A stretch of 64,000 nt of DNA from assembly GCA_009691725.1 (NCBI GenBank), contig SIAP01000005.1, forward strand, positions 43,100 to 107,099, written 5' to 3'. The notes under the pieces were generated by a model, which was given only the letters and a program-made list of their open reading frames with translations, was not told where the DNA came from and made no database searches. Each line of letters begins with the position of its first letter. Position 1 is the stretch's first letter. The DNA comes from Phycisphaerales bacterium (GTDB taxonomy: Bacteria; Planctomycetota; Phycisphaerae; Phycisphaerales; SM1A02). Shown piece after piece: positions 25,387-36,619 of this stretch. The position numbers and the translations under genes are program-made.

Positions 25387-26896
25387 CTATCGACTCGGCG
25401 CGATGATGGCGAGCCCGTACTTCATCAGCGGTACATCTGCGCCTGTCCGTGGCCGCAATTCAATGGTGGTCTGCGCGTGGACTGATCCAAAACTCGCGAG
25501 ATCATCCGGAGGACCGCCATCCCCTCGCCAGACCAAGAGTGCGCCCTCGCTCTTGATTCGTTCCAGGTCGATCCACGGACTTCGCGATGGAATCCCGTCG
25601 ATCAAGACATCTGGGTGCGATGGTCCATAAACCCCTATGTTTCCAGCCACAAACACATCGCCGATGACGATCGTGAGCGGCGCCGAACGCGCTGATTCGA
25701 TCGATCCCATCGTGGATTTCCAGAATTCATCAGCGCTGATTGCGAGCGCCTCTCCGGGATGTTTCACATTGCCGATGTATCCGCTCATGTATGGGCGCGC
25801 GACATTGCGTGCGAGCGCGAGGACGATCATCCCGCCCGCAAAGAGCACCCACGCGACCCAGAAAGCGCGAAGTCCGCCCGCCAGAATTGGACGCTTGAAC
25901 CAGAGCACGCAGGCGAGTCCGATGAATGGGAACCACGGGAGCGCCCAGAGTCCCAACATTCTCAAATTGGCGAAGGACGAAAGCGCCATCGCCATCGCCG
26001 TCGGAACGATGGTCAGCCAGACCCAGTACGCAGTGGCATATTCACTCGCGGATGTCTTCGGCGGTGCTTCGATGATCGCATCAAATCGCTTGTTCGTCGC
26101 GTTCGAAAACAGTGCGATGAGAAAGATCCAAACACCGACCAGCGCGCCGACCGTCGCTGCGAGAAACTCGATCGGCCACGCGACCCGTCCCCACCATGGC
26201 TCTGGCTCGTGTTGGCGTCCAAAGGCCGTGGTAAGTGTGCTGAAGTCAATCTGCCACATGGCATAGACGTGCGGTGCAATCGTGATTATCCCAGTTGCAA
26301 TTGCGAGCCACGGTCCAGCGGACTTCCACAATGCTCGCCGATCCCGACTCGTCAGTGTGAAGAGCATGATTGCCGCAGCGGGAAGCACAGCGGAGTATTT
26401 GCCATACACCGCAACGGCGCTGAAGAATCCAAAGGTCATCCATCCGAGAGTTGACCCGTTGATAGCACGCCATCCCGCCCACATTGCCGCAGCGAGAAAG
26501 GGCAGTTGCACCGAATTGTGGTTGAAGACATCGCATCCCTGGTTATAGAAGACGCAGCCTTGCACGAAGAGCGCGGCGATGAGTGCGCGCCAGGGAGCGA
26601 CGACATCGAGTGCGGCACGCCAGACAATCCATGTGGTGATTGCAGTCATCGCGGGACCGAGTAGAAACTGCGGCCAGATCGCGCGATTGGTTGCGACGCT
26701 GAGAGCCTCTGCGATCCACGCAGGAAGTGGTGGATGCTTCCAGTAGCAGAGTTGCCAACCCGGACCCCACGCGAGGAGATCGACATGATCGAGTGGAAGA
26801 TTCCCTTGGGTCAGGAGCGTGACGAAGAACCACGCGAGGAAGACAGCGAGAGTGGTGATCCAAACGAGCTATGCGCAGCGCGAGCGCGTGCGACAT
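25387..26896 (-). CDS. GT39-like membrane glycosyltransferase with disrupted 5' end
   Basis: A polytopic membrane protein of the ArnT/PMT (glycosyltransferase 39) type, which transfers sugars from polyprenyl carriers outside the membrane. The first normal Met codon lies at 26649, but the same frame is open up to 26868. That upstream part encodes the family's N-terminus: a first helix (TTLAVFLAWFFVTLL), then LPLDHVDLLAWGPGWQLCY and KHPPLPAWIAEA, which correspond to the catalytic acidic loop. No ATG, GTG or TTG lies between 26649 and a TAG at 26869-26871. An ATG at 26896 in another frame would supply a sensible start (MSHALALRIA) if one base were shifted near 26868. So the gene has a single-base frameshift, an unusual start such as CTG, or a sequence error. 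Activity is doubtful until this is resolved. Confidence 0.65.
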
Positions 26897-26909
26897 TCAA
26901 GCGCGTCAA

Positions 26910-27179
26910 TCACGCGCCGTATGCCTCGATCGCCTTCTTGCCATAGACGGTTGCTGGACCGCCGTTCATGAGCGTGCAGACATCGAGTGTTTCGTGCAGT
27001 TCCTGCAGCGTTGCGCCTGCAGTCTTCGCTGCCTTCACATGATGGATGATGCAGTTTTCGCAGAGTCTCGAGACACCGCACGCCACAGCGATGAGTTCCT
27101 TGGTCTTGGTGTCGAGCGCGTTTGCGGCGAGGCTGGCGTGATGAAGTTTCGTGAATGCGGCGGCGGTTTCAGGTGTCAT
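26910..27179 (-). CDS. AhpD/carboxymuconolactone decarboxylase-like protein
   Basis: An 89-residue all-helical protein of the CMD/AhpD family, many of which are peroxidase partners with a redox CxxC. GVSRLCENCIIHHVKAAKTAGAT near residues 36-58 holds the CxxC plus the following His of the active site. KTKELIAVACGV and LQELHETLDVCTLMNGG are family landmarks. It starts at ATG 27179. The gene overlaps no neighbour; its end lies about 13 bp before the glycosyltransferase start region. It is divergent from the initiator tRNA. Confidence 0.88.
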   Translation of the reverse strand: MTPETAAAFTKLHHASLAANALDTKTKELIAVACGVSRLCENCIIHHVKAAKTAGATLQELHETLDVCTLMNGGPATVYGKKAIEAYGA

Positions 27180-27233
27180 GCATGCGAGGATAGATGGATG
27201 CGCACGGAAGATGGATGCGATGGCGCGCTCTGG

Positions 27234-27262
27234 TTGACGCACACAGCAGTCATCCCTATAGT
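27234..27262 (+). promoter_or_regulatory. Sigma-70-type promoter of the initiator tRNA
   Basis: TTGACG (27234-27239) and TATAGT (27257-27262) are separated by exactly 17 bp. The predicted transcription start near 27269 lies about 6 nt before the tRNA. It is the clearest housekeeping promoter I found in the window. Confidence 0.82.
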
Positions 27263-27274
27263 TGCCGCCCTGAC

Positions 27275-27348
<74 letters not shown>

Positions 27349-27360
27349 TTGCAGATCAAC

Positions 27361-27397
27361 AGAAGCGCACCTCCACGGGTGCGCTTCTTTGTTTTCT
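27361..27397 (+). terminator. Terminator after the initiator tRNA
   Basis: An 11-bp perfect stem AGAAGCGCACC/GGTGCGCTTCT with a 6-nt loop is followed by TTGTTTTC, 12 nt after the tRNA 3' end. Confidence 0.92.
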
Positions 27398-27424
27398 TCG
27401 ATTAGGAAAACCTGCGATCCAGTT

Positions 27425-27940
27425 TCAGGAGGGGTGGGTTCCCCAGGCTGCGAGCACTGCGGCGAGGTCATTCCCGTCAATGGTCCCATCACCGGTGACA
27501 TCGGCTGTCGGCGAATAACCCAGATTCCACCATCCAAGGACAACATTGACATCCATGCCGTTGACGACTCCGTCGAGATTGACATCTCCTGCACGGATTT
27601 CACATGAATCAGGACGCCCATCGCCGTCGATGTCCGATGCCGCTCCACTGGCGATGTCCGCAGCGTCATCGATGCCGTTGCCGTTGCAGTCCGCGGTGAT
27701 CGGGTTGGTGGCAGCCTGCTGCGCATGGTCACTAGCATTATGAGCCGCCTCGGTAATGTCAGCCGCAGTCACCCACGACCCTGAGGCGGTCTTGACTTGC
27801 ACCTTGACTTGGATGGTCTCTTGAGAGACCTCGGTCACAACAAGCTTCTTCGAATTCGTCTGCCCTTTGACAACTGTGTCAGCGAACACGGACGATGCGA
27901 TGGAAACAATGAGAATCCCCGAGAAAAAACATGCCTTCAT
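27425..27940 (-). CDS. Secreted protein with EF-hand/dockerin-like repeats
   Basis: 171 residues. A cleavable signal peptide (MKACFFSGILIVSIASSVFA) is followed by about 60 residues of unknown fold containing VTEVSQETIQVKVQVKT. Then come calcium-type loops: DCNGNGIDDAADI and DIDGDGRPDSCEI (thrombospondin type 3-like), then GDVNLDGVVNGMDVNVVLG and DVTGDGTIDGNDLAAVLAAWG, a paired dockerin-like module. This module ends very many exported proteins of Phycisphaerae. Here the module is most of the protein, so it may be a minimal surface component. GGGAG sits about 9 nt before the ATG. The gene converges with the tRNA unit. Confidence 0.85.
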   Translation of the reverse strand: MKACFFSGILIVSIASSVFADTVVKGQTNSKKLVVTEVSQETIQVKVQVKTASGSWVTAADITEAAHNASDHAQQAATNPITADCNGNGIDDAADIASGAASDIDGDGRPDSCEIRAGDVNLDGVVNGMDVNVVLGWWNLGYSPTADVTGDGTIDGNDLAAVLAAWGTHPS

Positions 27941-28276
27941 TTAAAACTCCCTGTAGTAGAACCAGCATCAGATCAAAGAACGAATCACACTGAAGGTGCG
28001 CTTGCCAGAGCTCCAGATACGGAAACCTCACCGAAATAATCAAACCCACCATCGGAACAACGATCGAACCACCCAGCAATTCCTTCGACGTCAGGGCACC
28101 AGAGTAGCGCAGTTTTCACGCTGTTTGATTGAGAATCTCAAGTTTCGCCGCTTGAGGCCCACCACCCGCCATACCCCGACCGCCGCCCCAAACACAAAAC
28201 CTCCCATTGCGGGCAGATCCGCCGGTCTTCGCGTTGGGATCTGCCCGCAAACGGGCGGGCGCTAGATTGTCCCTTG
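27941..28276. other. 336-bp intergenic region with divergent promoters
   Basis: Separates the dockerin gene (minus) from the deoxyhypusine-synthase-like gene (plus). The left half is AT-richer than its surroundings and should hold the dockerin gene's promoter, but no good -35/-10 pair stands out. The right half holds inverted-repeat element copy C at 28207-28250. No coding signal is seen. Confidence 0.6.
28207..28250. repeat. Dispersed 44-nt inverted-repeat element, copy C
   Basis: A perfect 13-bp inverted repeat TTGCGGGCAGATC/GATCTGCCCGCAA encloses an 18-nt centre; the total is 44 nt, as in copies A and B. Arms share TGCGGG/CCCGCA with those copies, but the centre differs. It lies 27 bp before the deoxyhypusine-synthase-like start, so here it is upstream of a gene and not between converging ends. 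Confidence 0.65.
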
Positions 28277-29323
28277 ATGTCCAAGAAAACCCCTGCCAAC
28301 GCATCGATGCCGATCCTCGATTTCGTGTCGAGCAACTACATGAACTTCAATGCGCGTGCGACGCGCGATGCCCTCTTTGCATACTGGGATCTCATGCACA
28401 GCGGCGGCAAGATGTACTGGGCGGTCGCGGGAGCGATGTCATCGGCGCAGCTTGGGATCACGCTCGCTCCAGCTATTCGCGCTGGACTCGTGCATGGACT
28501 TTCGGTGACGGGCGCGAACTTGGAAGAGTCGCTCTTTCGCCTCGTGGCGCATCAGAGTTACAAAGACTTTCCTGAGTATCGCTACTTCACGAAAAAGGAT
28601 GACACAAAGATTCTCAAGCAGCGCATGCGGCGCGTGACTGACACGAGCATTCCAGAAGATGAGGCCTTTCGTGCGGTCGAGAAAATCCTCGTACCAATGT
28701 GGAAGCGCGCGACGAAGAATGGTGATCGCCGCTTCTGGCACGAATACTTCTATGAACTCGTGCTCACGATCAATCCCAAGGACTACGAGGGGAATCCAGA
28801 TGACTGTTGGTTGCTCGCTGCCGCGAAGGCGCGCCTGCCCATCGTCGTGCCGGGTCACGAAGATTCGACATTCGGAAACATCTTCGCGTCGCATGTGAAG
28901 TTTGCAGAGTGCAGTGCGAATATCGTGAAGTCTGGTATCGAGTACATGGCGCAGCTCTACGACGATTACGCGCTCCTCTCGAAGGGCAAGGGCGTCGGAT
29001 TCTTTCAGATCGGCGGAGGCATCGCAGGTGACTTTCCGATTTGTGTGGTGCCATCGATCAAGTACGACTTGCAGCAGAAGGCGAAACCGTGGGCGTACTT
29101 CTGTCAGATCTCTGATTCGACGACTTCGTACGGTTCCTACTCTGGTGCGACTCCAAACGAGAAGATCACCTGGGACAAACTCACCGAGAAAACCCCGATG
29201 TTTGTGATTGAATCTGATGCGACGATTGTTGCGCCGCTGATCCTGAGTGCGCTGCTCGAGTGCAAGGCGAACCCAATTGCGGCGTCGGCGATGATCAAAG
29301 CATCACGTGCGTCGCGGCGGTGA
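28277..29323 (+). CDS. Deoxyhypusine synthase-like protein
   Basis: 348 residues of the deoxyhypusine synthase family, which in eukaryotes and archaea moves an aminobutyl group from spermidine to a lysine of eIF5A. Recognisable parts are GGKMYWAVAGAMSSAQLG near 40 (NAD-binding loop), VSGANLEES as VTGANLEESLFRL, IGGGIAGDFPICVVPSIKY near 240 and SGATPNEKITWDKLT, where the last Lys aligns with the catalytic Lys of DHS (WGK in eukaryotes). Bacteria lack eIF5A, and bacterial members of this family have been linked to homospermidine or related polyamine chemistry, so deoxyhypusine formation should not be assumed. ATG 28277 follows a TTG. The stop lies inside the first 54-bp hairpin repeat. Confidence 0.85.
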   Translation: MSKKTPANASMPILDFVSSNYMNFNARATRDALFAYWDLMHSGGKMYWAVAGAMSSAQLGITLAPAIRAGLVHGLSVTGANLEESLFRLVAHQSYKDFPEYRYFTKKDDTKILKQRMRRVTDTSIPEDEAFRAVEKILVPMWKRATKNGDRRFWHEYFYELVLTINPKDYEGNPDDCWLLAAAKARLPIVVPGHEDSTFGNIFASHVKFAECSANIVKSGIEYMAQLYDDYALLSKGKGVGFFQIGGGIAGDFPICVVPSIKYDLQQKAKPWAYFCQISDSTTSYGSYSGATPNEKITWDKLTEKTPMFVIESDATIVAPLILSALLECKANPIAASAMIKASRASRR

Positions 29324-29376
29324 CCCCCCTCTTACGGGAGGAATCGTTCGTCGAGACGGTTGATTCTTCCCGTAAG
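29323..29376. repeat. 54-bp hairpin-forming direct repeat, copy 1
   Basis: Begins on the last base of the upstream stop codon. CTTACGGGAGGAATC (29331-29345) and GATTCTTCCCGTAAG (29362-29376) form a 15-bp stem with one G-T position around a 16-nt loop. It is 50/54 identical to copy 2 at 30420-30473, in the same orientation. Confidence 0.92.
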
Positions 29377-29438
29377 ACCCCCCCACGAATTTTGGGATGG
29401 TTTTGAGTCGCGCTCGTTTCTCGCCATAGTGTGCGGGA

Positions 29439-30452
29439 ATGAGAAGAGGATGCTCCGCGAAACTGCGCGAGAGTCTCGCAGGCGACCTGCGACGCAGTCC
29501 ACTCGTGGTTCCACCGAGGTTTCGCGCTCCACCCGCGCTGAAGGCACTCGCTCGCGCACAGGGTGGCGCCGTCTTGAACCGACAAGTTCGCGCGTGTGGA
29601 ATCACTGCGCCGATGCAATCGCGTCGCATCGCGTACGGTCACTGGCGCGACAATCTCGGGGTCACGGTGATTCAAGAGTGCGTCACCAATCCGGACCTCT
29701 GCGACGGGTGGGCACTCGCGCTGCGCCTTGGCAAGAATGCGATCATCACGGGTCCCACGGCGGCCAGGTTGCAGGGGATCCCGCTCGATCATCGAATCGT
29801 GCTCGCCATCATGCCTGCGGACGAGCACGCCCACGCACCAGGAGCGCGCATCCTGCGCCGCCCGCCGTTTCAGGCCACGCGGATTCGCGGCGATCTTCGA
29901 ATGACAGGCGCCGTGGAGGCACTCGTCGACACGCTTGAAGTCTTGCCCCCGCGCGAGGCTGAGTCGCTTCTGTACCACGCGCTCCAACGCGATTGGATGG
30001 CACCAACTGACATCGAAAAGGCGCGCGACTCGCGCAGGAAACGAAATCAACACACGCGCGCACTCGAGCGATTGCATGCGCTGGTGTTCGGCGGCGTGCA
30101 ATCGCATGCCGAACGACGCATGAGGGCGTTGTTGAGAACAAACAAACTTCGGGGTTGGAAGGGAAACCATCGGATCCACGACCCCTCTGGGCGGACACTT
30201 GCGATCCTCGACTTCGCGCACCCTGCCCTGCGAATTGCTCTCGAGGTGGATGGTCGAGCGTTCCACTCAGACCATCTCGCATTCGAGCGCGACCGCGCTC
30301 GACAGAATGTGATTGTGGTCCAAGAATGGATCGTCCTGCGATTCACATGGAAGCAGATCACTCAACAACCGGCGCGCGTCGTCGCGACGGTGCGCGATGC
30401 GATTCGATTGCGCGCGGCGACCCCCCTCTTACGGGAGGAATCGTTCGCGTAG
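29439..30452 (+). CDS. DUF559-type endonuclease-fold protein with AbiEi-like N-terminus
   Basis: 337 residues. The C-terminal part (about 220-325) is a DUF559/Vsr-like restriction-endonuclease fold: ALRIALEVDGRAFHS contains the E-V-D core, followed by ERDRARQNVIVVQEWIVLRFTWKQI, which is diagnostic of the group. The N-terminal part (GPTAARLQGIPLD, IRGDLRMTGAVEALVDTLEVL) resembles the AbiEi-like region often joined to DUF559 in actinobacterial and planctomycete proteins. The last 12 codons (AATPLLREESFA) are encoded by copy 2 of the 54-bp repeat, and copy 1 lies 62 bp before the start. The gene is therefore enclosed in a direct-repeat unit of 1097 bp. The role (mobile-element nuclease, defence or other) is unknown. 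Confidence 0.78.
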   Translation: MRRGCSAKLRESLAGDLRRSPLVVPPRFRAPPALKALARAQGGAVLNRQVRACGITAPMQSRRIAYGHWRDNLGVTVIQECVTNPDLCDGWALALRLGKNAIITGPTAARLQGIPLDHRIVLAIMPADEHAHAPGARILRRPPFQATRIRGDLRMTGAVEALVDTLEVLPPREAESLLYHALQRDWMAPTDIEKARDSRRKRNQHTRALERLHALVFGGVQSHAERRMRALLRTNKLRGWKGNHRIHDPSGRTLAILDFAHPALRIALEVDGRAFHSDHLAFERDRARQNVIVVQEWIVLRFTWKQITQQPARVVATVRDAIRLRAATPLLREESFA

Positions 30453-30473
30453 ACGGTTGATTCGTCCCGTAAG
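30420..30473. repeat. 54-bp hairpin-forming direct repeat, copy 2
   Basis: Same stem CTTACGGGAGGAATC (30428-30442) with GATTCGTCCCGTAAG (30459-30473) and the same 16-nt spacing as copy 1. The left arm is coding (end of the DUF559 gene, stop in the loop at 30450-30452). It lies between that gene and the convergent DoxX gene. Confidence 0.92.
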
Positions 30474-30481
30474 GCTCCCGT

Positions 30482-30889
30482 TCAGCGCATCAACAGCAGC
30501 ACTTCGCCGACGCACAGAATGAAGTATGGCACGAGCGCCGCTGCGCCAGCGTAATCCTTCGCGATGCGTTGTCCAAAGAAAAGCAGCACGATGTCGATTG
30601 CAGCGAGTTGCGCACCCCAGAGGGCAACTTGCGTGTCGCCTGTGATCGCGAGTTGCGCAGCGCCCGCAAGCGCAAGCCCGCCTGCCAGAACTTCTGCGAC
30701 TGTAATGACGATCAACATCCCTTTCACATGGTTGCGAAATGGCGACTTCGAAAAGTGACTCGTGAGCCACGAGAGATTGCCCTTGAAGTCGATGACTTTG
30801 TCGAGTCCAGACTGCAGGAAGAGGATTGCGAGGAAGAGCGCGGTGATGATCTGCGCGAAAGGAAGTGGATCGAGGAGGTGTTCACTCAT
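30482..30889 (-). CDS. DoxX-family membrane protein
   Basis: 135 residues with four hydrophobic segments. The N-terminal region ALFLAILFLQSGLDKVIDFKGNLSWL matches the DoxX signature (helix 1, then a conserved GxxKxxDxxG loop). The remaining helices contain VAEVLAGGLALAG and LVPYFILCVGEVLLL. DoxX proteins are membrane partners of various redox enzymes; no substrate can be assigned. Its stop lies just past hairpin repeat copy 2, and it follows the PNPQ-repeat protein gene with an 18-bp gap on the same strand, so the two are probably co-transcribed. Confidence 0.82.
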   Translation of the reverse strand: MSEHLLDPLPFAQIITALFLAILFLQSGLDKVIDFKGNLSWLTSHFSKSPFRNHVKGMLIVITVAEVLAGGLALAGAAQLAITGDTQVALWGAQLAAIDIVLLFFGQRIAKDYAGAAALVPYFILCVGEVLLLMR

Positions 30890-30907
30890 GTCTTCACGCG
30901 ATGATAA

Positions 30908-32341
30908 TCAGCGCTGCGGGCTGGGCTTCTGGTTGGGCTGCGGGTTGGGCTGCGGGTTGGGCTGCGGGTTGGGCTGCGGGTTGGGCTGCGACCAGAGTTC
31001 CGCTCCGACCACCTGTTCGATCTCTTTCGTGGAGCGATCGGATGCGTCGCGGCGCGACTGCAGTTGCTCGTTTCGCTTGAGCACCATCTGGTCCAACTTC
31101 GCAGCAGCATTCGATGAGCGGGCTGCACTGGGCCAGGTGGTGGGATCGCTCGCAACAACGCCACTTGTCGCCGCAACGAACTGCGCCATCAGCGGACCAT
31201 CCCATTGCGCCTGCCTCACAAACGATTGCACTTCTGCGCTGCGCCATCTCGTTGCGATGTCGGTGATCGACTTCTGCTGCTCTGCCGTGATGCCCGCAAG
31301 TGCGAGCGCCGCGACTTCAAGATCGGGAATGGTTTGCGCTCCGCGAAGGGGCGGAGGGCTTCGCATGGGACCGCTCTCGAGGGCACGGATGACGTCGTAC
31401 GCAACGGTCGGTGAGTACTGCGCTTGGAACGCCTCCTCGAGCGGAGCGTTCAGGTTCGCCAGCGGGCTCGATGCTCCGTAGAGGGGTCCCATCTGGATGG
31501 CCATCGCGATTCCCGTGAGCTCCACCCCATCGATTCGCTCTGCCTCGGGCAAGTTGCGCGCTGCGGTCTGAATTGCGATGGCAGTTTCGCCGGCCATCAA
31601 CACGAATTCTTCGAGGGCGGCGTACGAGACGCGCTCTGCGAGATCAGCTCGCATGGCGGCGTCGCTCAACAACAGCGCGCGCGCCGCTGCGATTTGGGTT
31701 GGATCCAGCGATCCGAGCATCGAAAATGCTGGGGTGACAGTTGCAAATGGAATCGCAATTCCGCTCTTCATGATTGTTTCGTCTGCGGCGTCAGCGCGGC
31801 GCATCAACTTCGCTTGTTCGATCATGTGTAATGCTGCCGCACTTGCGCCGATGGTGCTGGCATTCGCTGCGATGGGAGCTGCCGCCGCTGTGATGAGCGC
31901 AATGTCGATCGCGAGCGCTTGGCCGCGGAGCTCCTTGATGAGTGGCCCCTGATCGCGCGATGGATATCCCTCTGTTTCAATCTTTGCTGAAAACTTGACG
32001 GATGCCTCCTTGAATGGACCATCCTCAAACATCACGCGGCTCGCGTCGGATGTGGTCACGGCAAGGGCGAGCCAGTCGGCGAAGGGTTTTTGAGCGCTCT
32101 CAGCGAGTGGTAACAGTCCAACGCGGTTGAAGAGTGCCTCGACATCCGTCCCCGTCATTGGCTTGGTGACGATGGGGAGCCTGTCGAGCATCTTCTTGAT
32201 TTGCGCTGCTTTTCGCTCCTCTGCTGTTGGGGCGGTGGCGACGGCTGGAGGTTTCTCCGCGGTCTGCGCTTGCACGACGGTGGGTACACCGAACAACAAA
32301 GCGAACGAGATGATGCGACCCAGCATTTGCGGTGGTTGCAT
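30908..32341 (-). CDS. Secreted protein of unknown function with PNPQ-repeat tail
   Basis: 477 residues. A signal peptide (about 1-26, ending VVQAQ) leads into an Ala-rich, mostly helical domain with no family I recognise. A conserved-looking block GPLIKELRGQALAIDIALITAAAAPIA lies near 130. The C-terminus is a PNPQ tetrapeptide repeat (about five copies) followed by NQKPSPQR, encoded by a 12-bp tandem repeat. Proline-rich tails of this kind are often wall-associated or flexible spacers. It precedes doxX on the same strand and is divergent from cvfB. The function is unknown. Confidence 0.7.
   Translation of the reverse strand: MQPPQMLGRIISFALLFGVPTVVQAQTAEKPPAVATAPTAEERKAAQIKKMLDRLPIVTKPMTGTDVEALFNRVGLLPLAESAQKPFADWLALAVTTSDASRVMFEDGPFKEASVKFSAKIETEGYPSRDQGPLIKELRGQALAIDIALITAAAAPIAANASTIGASAAALHMIEQAKLMRRADAADETIMKSGIAIPFATVTPAFSMLGSLDPTQIAAARALLLSDAAMRADLAERVSYAALEEFVLMAGETAIAIQTAARNLPEAERIDGVELTGIAMAIQMGPLYGASSPLANLNAPLEEAFQAQYSPTVAYDVIRALESGPMRSPPPLRGAQTIPDLEVAALALAGITAEQQKSITDIATRWRSAEVQSFVRQAQWDGPLMAQFVAATSGVVASDPTTWPSAARSSNAAAKLDQMVLKRNEQLQSRRDASDRSTKEIEQVVGAELWSQPNPQPNPQPNPQPNPQPNQKPSPQR
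30933..30990. repeat. 12-bp tandem repeat, 4.8 copies, coding
   Basis: TTGGGCTGCGGG on the plus strand is repeated exactly four times plus a partial copy. On the minus strand it encodes the PNPQ repeats at the C-terminus of the secreted protein. Confidence 0.95.
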
Positions 32342-32390
32342 GGTTGAATCCTAACTGGACTCTGGCTGGTTGCGCCTACGCTGTGATGCC

Positions 32391-33251
32391 ATGGCGAACC
32401 TCGGAAAACGCAATCTGCTTTCGGTCGTGCGCGAGACGGCGTCTGGGGTCTATCTCGACGGAGAGCAACTTGGCGAGATCCTGTTGCCCGGGCGATATGT
32501 CAAGAGCGACTTGCGCGTGAAGCAGAAGTTGGATGTTTTCATTTATCGCGACTCCGAGGATCGCCTCGTCGCCACCACCGAAACTCCGTTCGCAGTCGTC
32601 GGCGAGTTTGCGTGGTTGAAAGTGAAGGACATTCACGCACAAACAGGCGCGTTTCTCGATTGGGGACTCGCGAAAGACTTGTTGCTGCCCTTCGGCGAAC
32701 AGGCCGCGCCAGTCGAGGTTGGAAAGCGCGTCATCGTCGGAGTGTGCATTGATCCCAAGTCCGATCGCATCATCGCCAGCGGACGACTGGTCGATCACTT
32801 GAGTACGACGCCGCCGCAGTACGCGGATGGTCGCGCCGTCAGCCTGCTGGTCGTGGGTGAGAGCCCGCTTGGATACAGCGCAATCGTCGAGCACGCGCAT
32901 CTCGGGTTGCTCTACCGAACCGACCTTTCATCGCCGCTCGCGGTGGGACAGCAACTCAACGGATTCGTACGCACCGTGCGCGATGATGGCAAGATCGACT
33001 TGCGTCTCGATGCGTGTGGATACGCGCGAGTTGCGCCGCTGACCGATGAGATCATGCGAGAACTCGAATCTGCTGGCGGTCGGCTGAACTTCGATGATGA
33101 CAGTTCACCCGATGAAGTGCGTCAGCGATTTGGCGTCAGCAAGAAAGCCTTCAAACAAGCGCTCGGCAGTCTCTTTCGCGCGCGGCGCATTGCGTTCATG
33201 CATCCTGGAATTGAATTGGTTGCCGCGAAGCCATCGGAGCACGCAACATGA
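32391..33251 (+). CDS. CvfB-like S1 RNA-binding protein
   Basis: 286 residues of the CvfB/YitL family: tandem S1-like RNA-binding domains plus a C-terminal winged helix. S1 elements include SVVRETASGVYLDGE (first barrel), VKVKDIHAQTGAFLDWGLAKDLLLPFGEQ (second barrel, the classic family block), and YSAIVEHAHLGLLYRTDL followed by LNGFVRTVRDDGKIDLRLD (third). The ending SPDEVRQRFGVSKKAFKQALGSLFRARRI is the winged helix. In Staphylococcus CvfB affects virulence-gene RNA; here a general RNA-binding role is likely. ATG 32391 is chosen; an upstream in-frame ATG lacks a binding site. It overlaps the next gene by ATGA. Confidence 0.88.
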   Translation: MANLGKRNLLSVVRETASGVYLDGEQLGEILLPGRYVKSDLRVKQKLDVFIYRDSEDRLVATTETPFAVVGEFAWLKVKDIHAQTGAFLDWGLAKDLLLPFGEQAAPVEVGKRVIVGVCIDPKSDRIIASGRLVDHLSTTPPQYADGRAVSLLVVGESPLGYSAIVEHAHLGLLYRTDLSSPLAVGQQLNGFVRTVRDDGKIDLRLDACGYARVAPLTDEIMRELESAGGRLNFDDDSSPDEVRQRFGVSKKAFKQALGSLFRARRIAFMHPGIELVAAKPSEHAT

Positions 33252-33751
33252 AAGCGAAATCGACCACACCGAAGCCCTCCTCGAAACCAACAACGCCCGA
33301 TGCGTACATCGCATCGCTCCCGACGGATCGCAAGGAGATCATGACCGCGCTGCGCGCTGTAATCGTGCGCAACCTTCCAACGGGATTTGAAGAGTGCATG
33401 AGCTACGGGATGATTGGGTATGTCGTGCCGCACGCGATCTTTCCTGCGGGATACCACTGCGATCCGACACTGCCGCTTCCCTTCATGGGCATCGCGTCGC
33501 AGAAGAGTCACATCGCGCTCTATCACATGGGCATCTACATGGAGCCTGCGCTGTTCAACTGGTTTGCGGGCGAATTGCAGAAGACCACCACGAAGAAGCC
33601 CGACATGGGCAAGTCGTGCACGCGGTGGAAGAAGCCGCAGGATGTTCCAGTTGCGGTTGTCGGACAACTGGTCAAGAAGATGACGGTGAAGCAGTGGATC
33701 GCGCTCTATCAAGCGCAGCTGGATGGATCCCTGGCTGGAACGCGCAAGTAG
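33248..33751 (+). CDS. DUF1801 domain protein
   Basis: 167 residues. After a basic Ser/Thr/Pro-rich start comes a DUF1801 (YdhG-like) fold: PDAYIASLPTDRKEIMTALR, then CMSYGMIGYVVP, MGIASQKSHIALYHMGIY and KKPDMGKSCTRWKKPQDVP. These follow the usual order of this family of small proteins of unknown biochemical role, often annotated as iron-chaperone-like. The start overlaps the cvfB stop (ATGA), so the pair is co-translated. Its end abuts the convergent phosphoesterase gene with a 2-bp gap. Confidence 0.85.
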   Translation: MKAKSTTPKPSSKPTTPDAYIASLPTDRKEIMTALRAVIVRNLPTGFEECMSYGMIGYVVPHAIFPAGYHCDPTLPLPFMGIASQKSHIALYHMGIYMEPALFNWFAGELQKTTTKKPDMGKSCTRWKKPQDVPVAVVGQLVKKMTVKQWIALYQAQLDGSLAGTRK

Positions 33752-33753
33752 CG

Positions 33754-36585
<2,832 letters not shown>

Positions 36586-36619
36586 CGCGCACGAGCCTAC
36601 GCAAGTTGCGCGCGAACAC

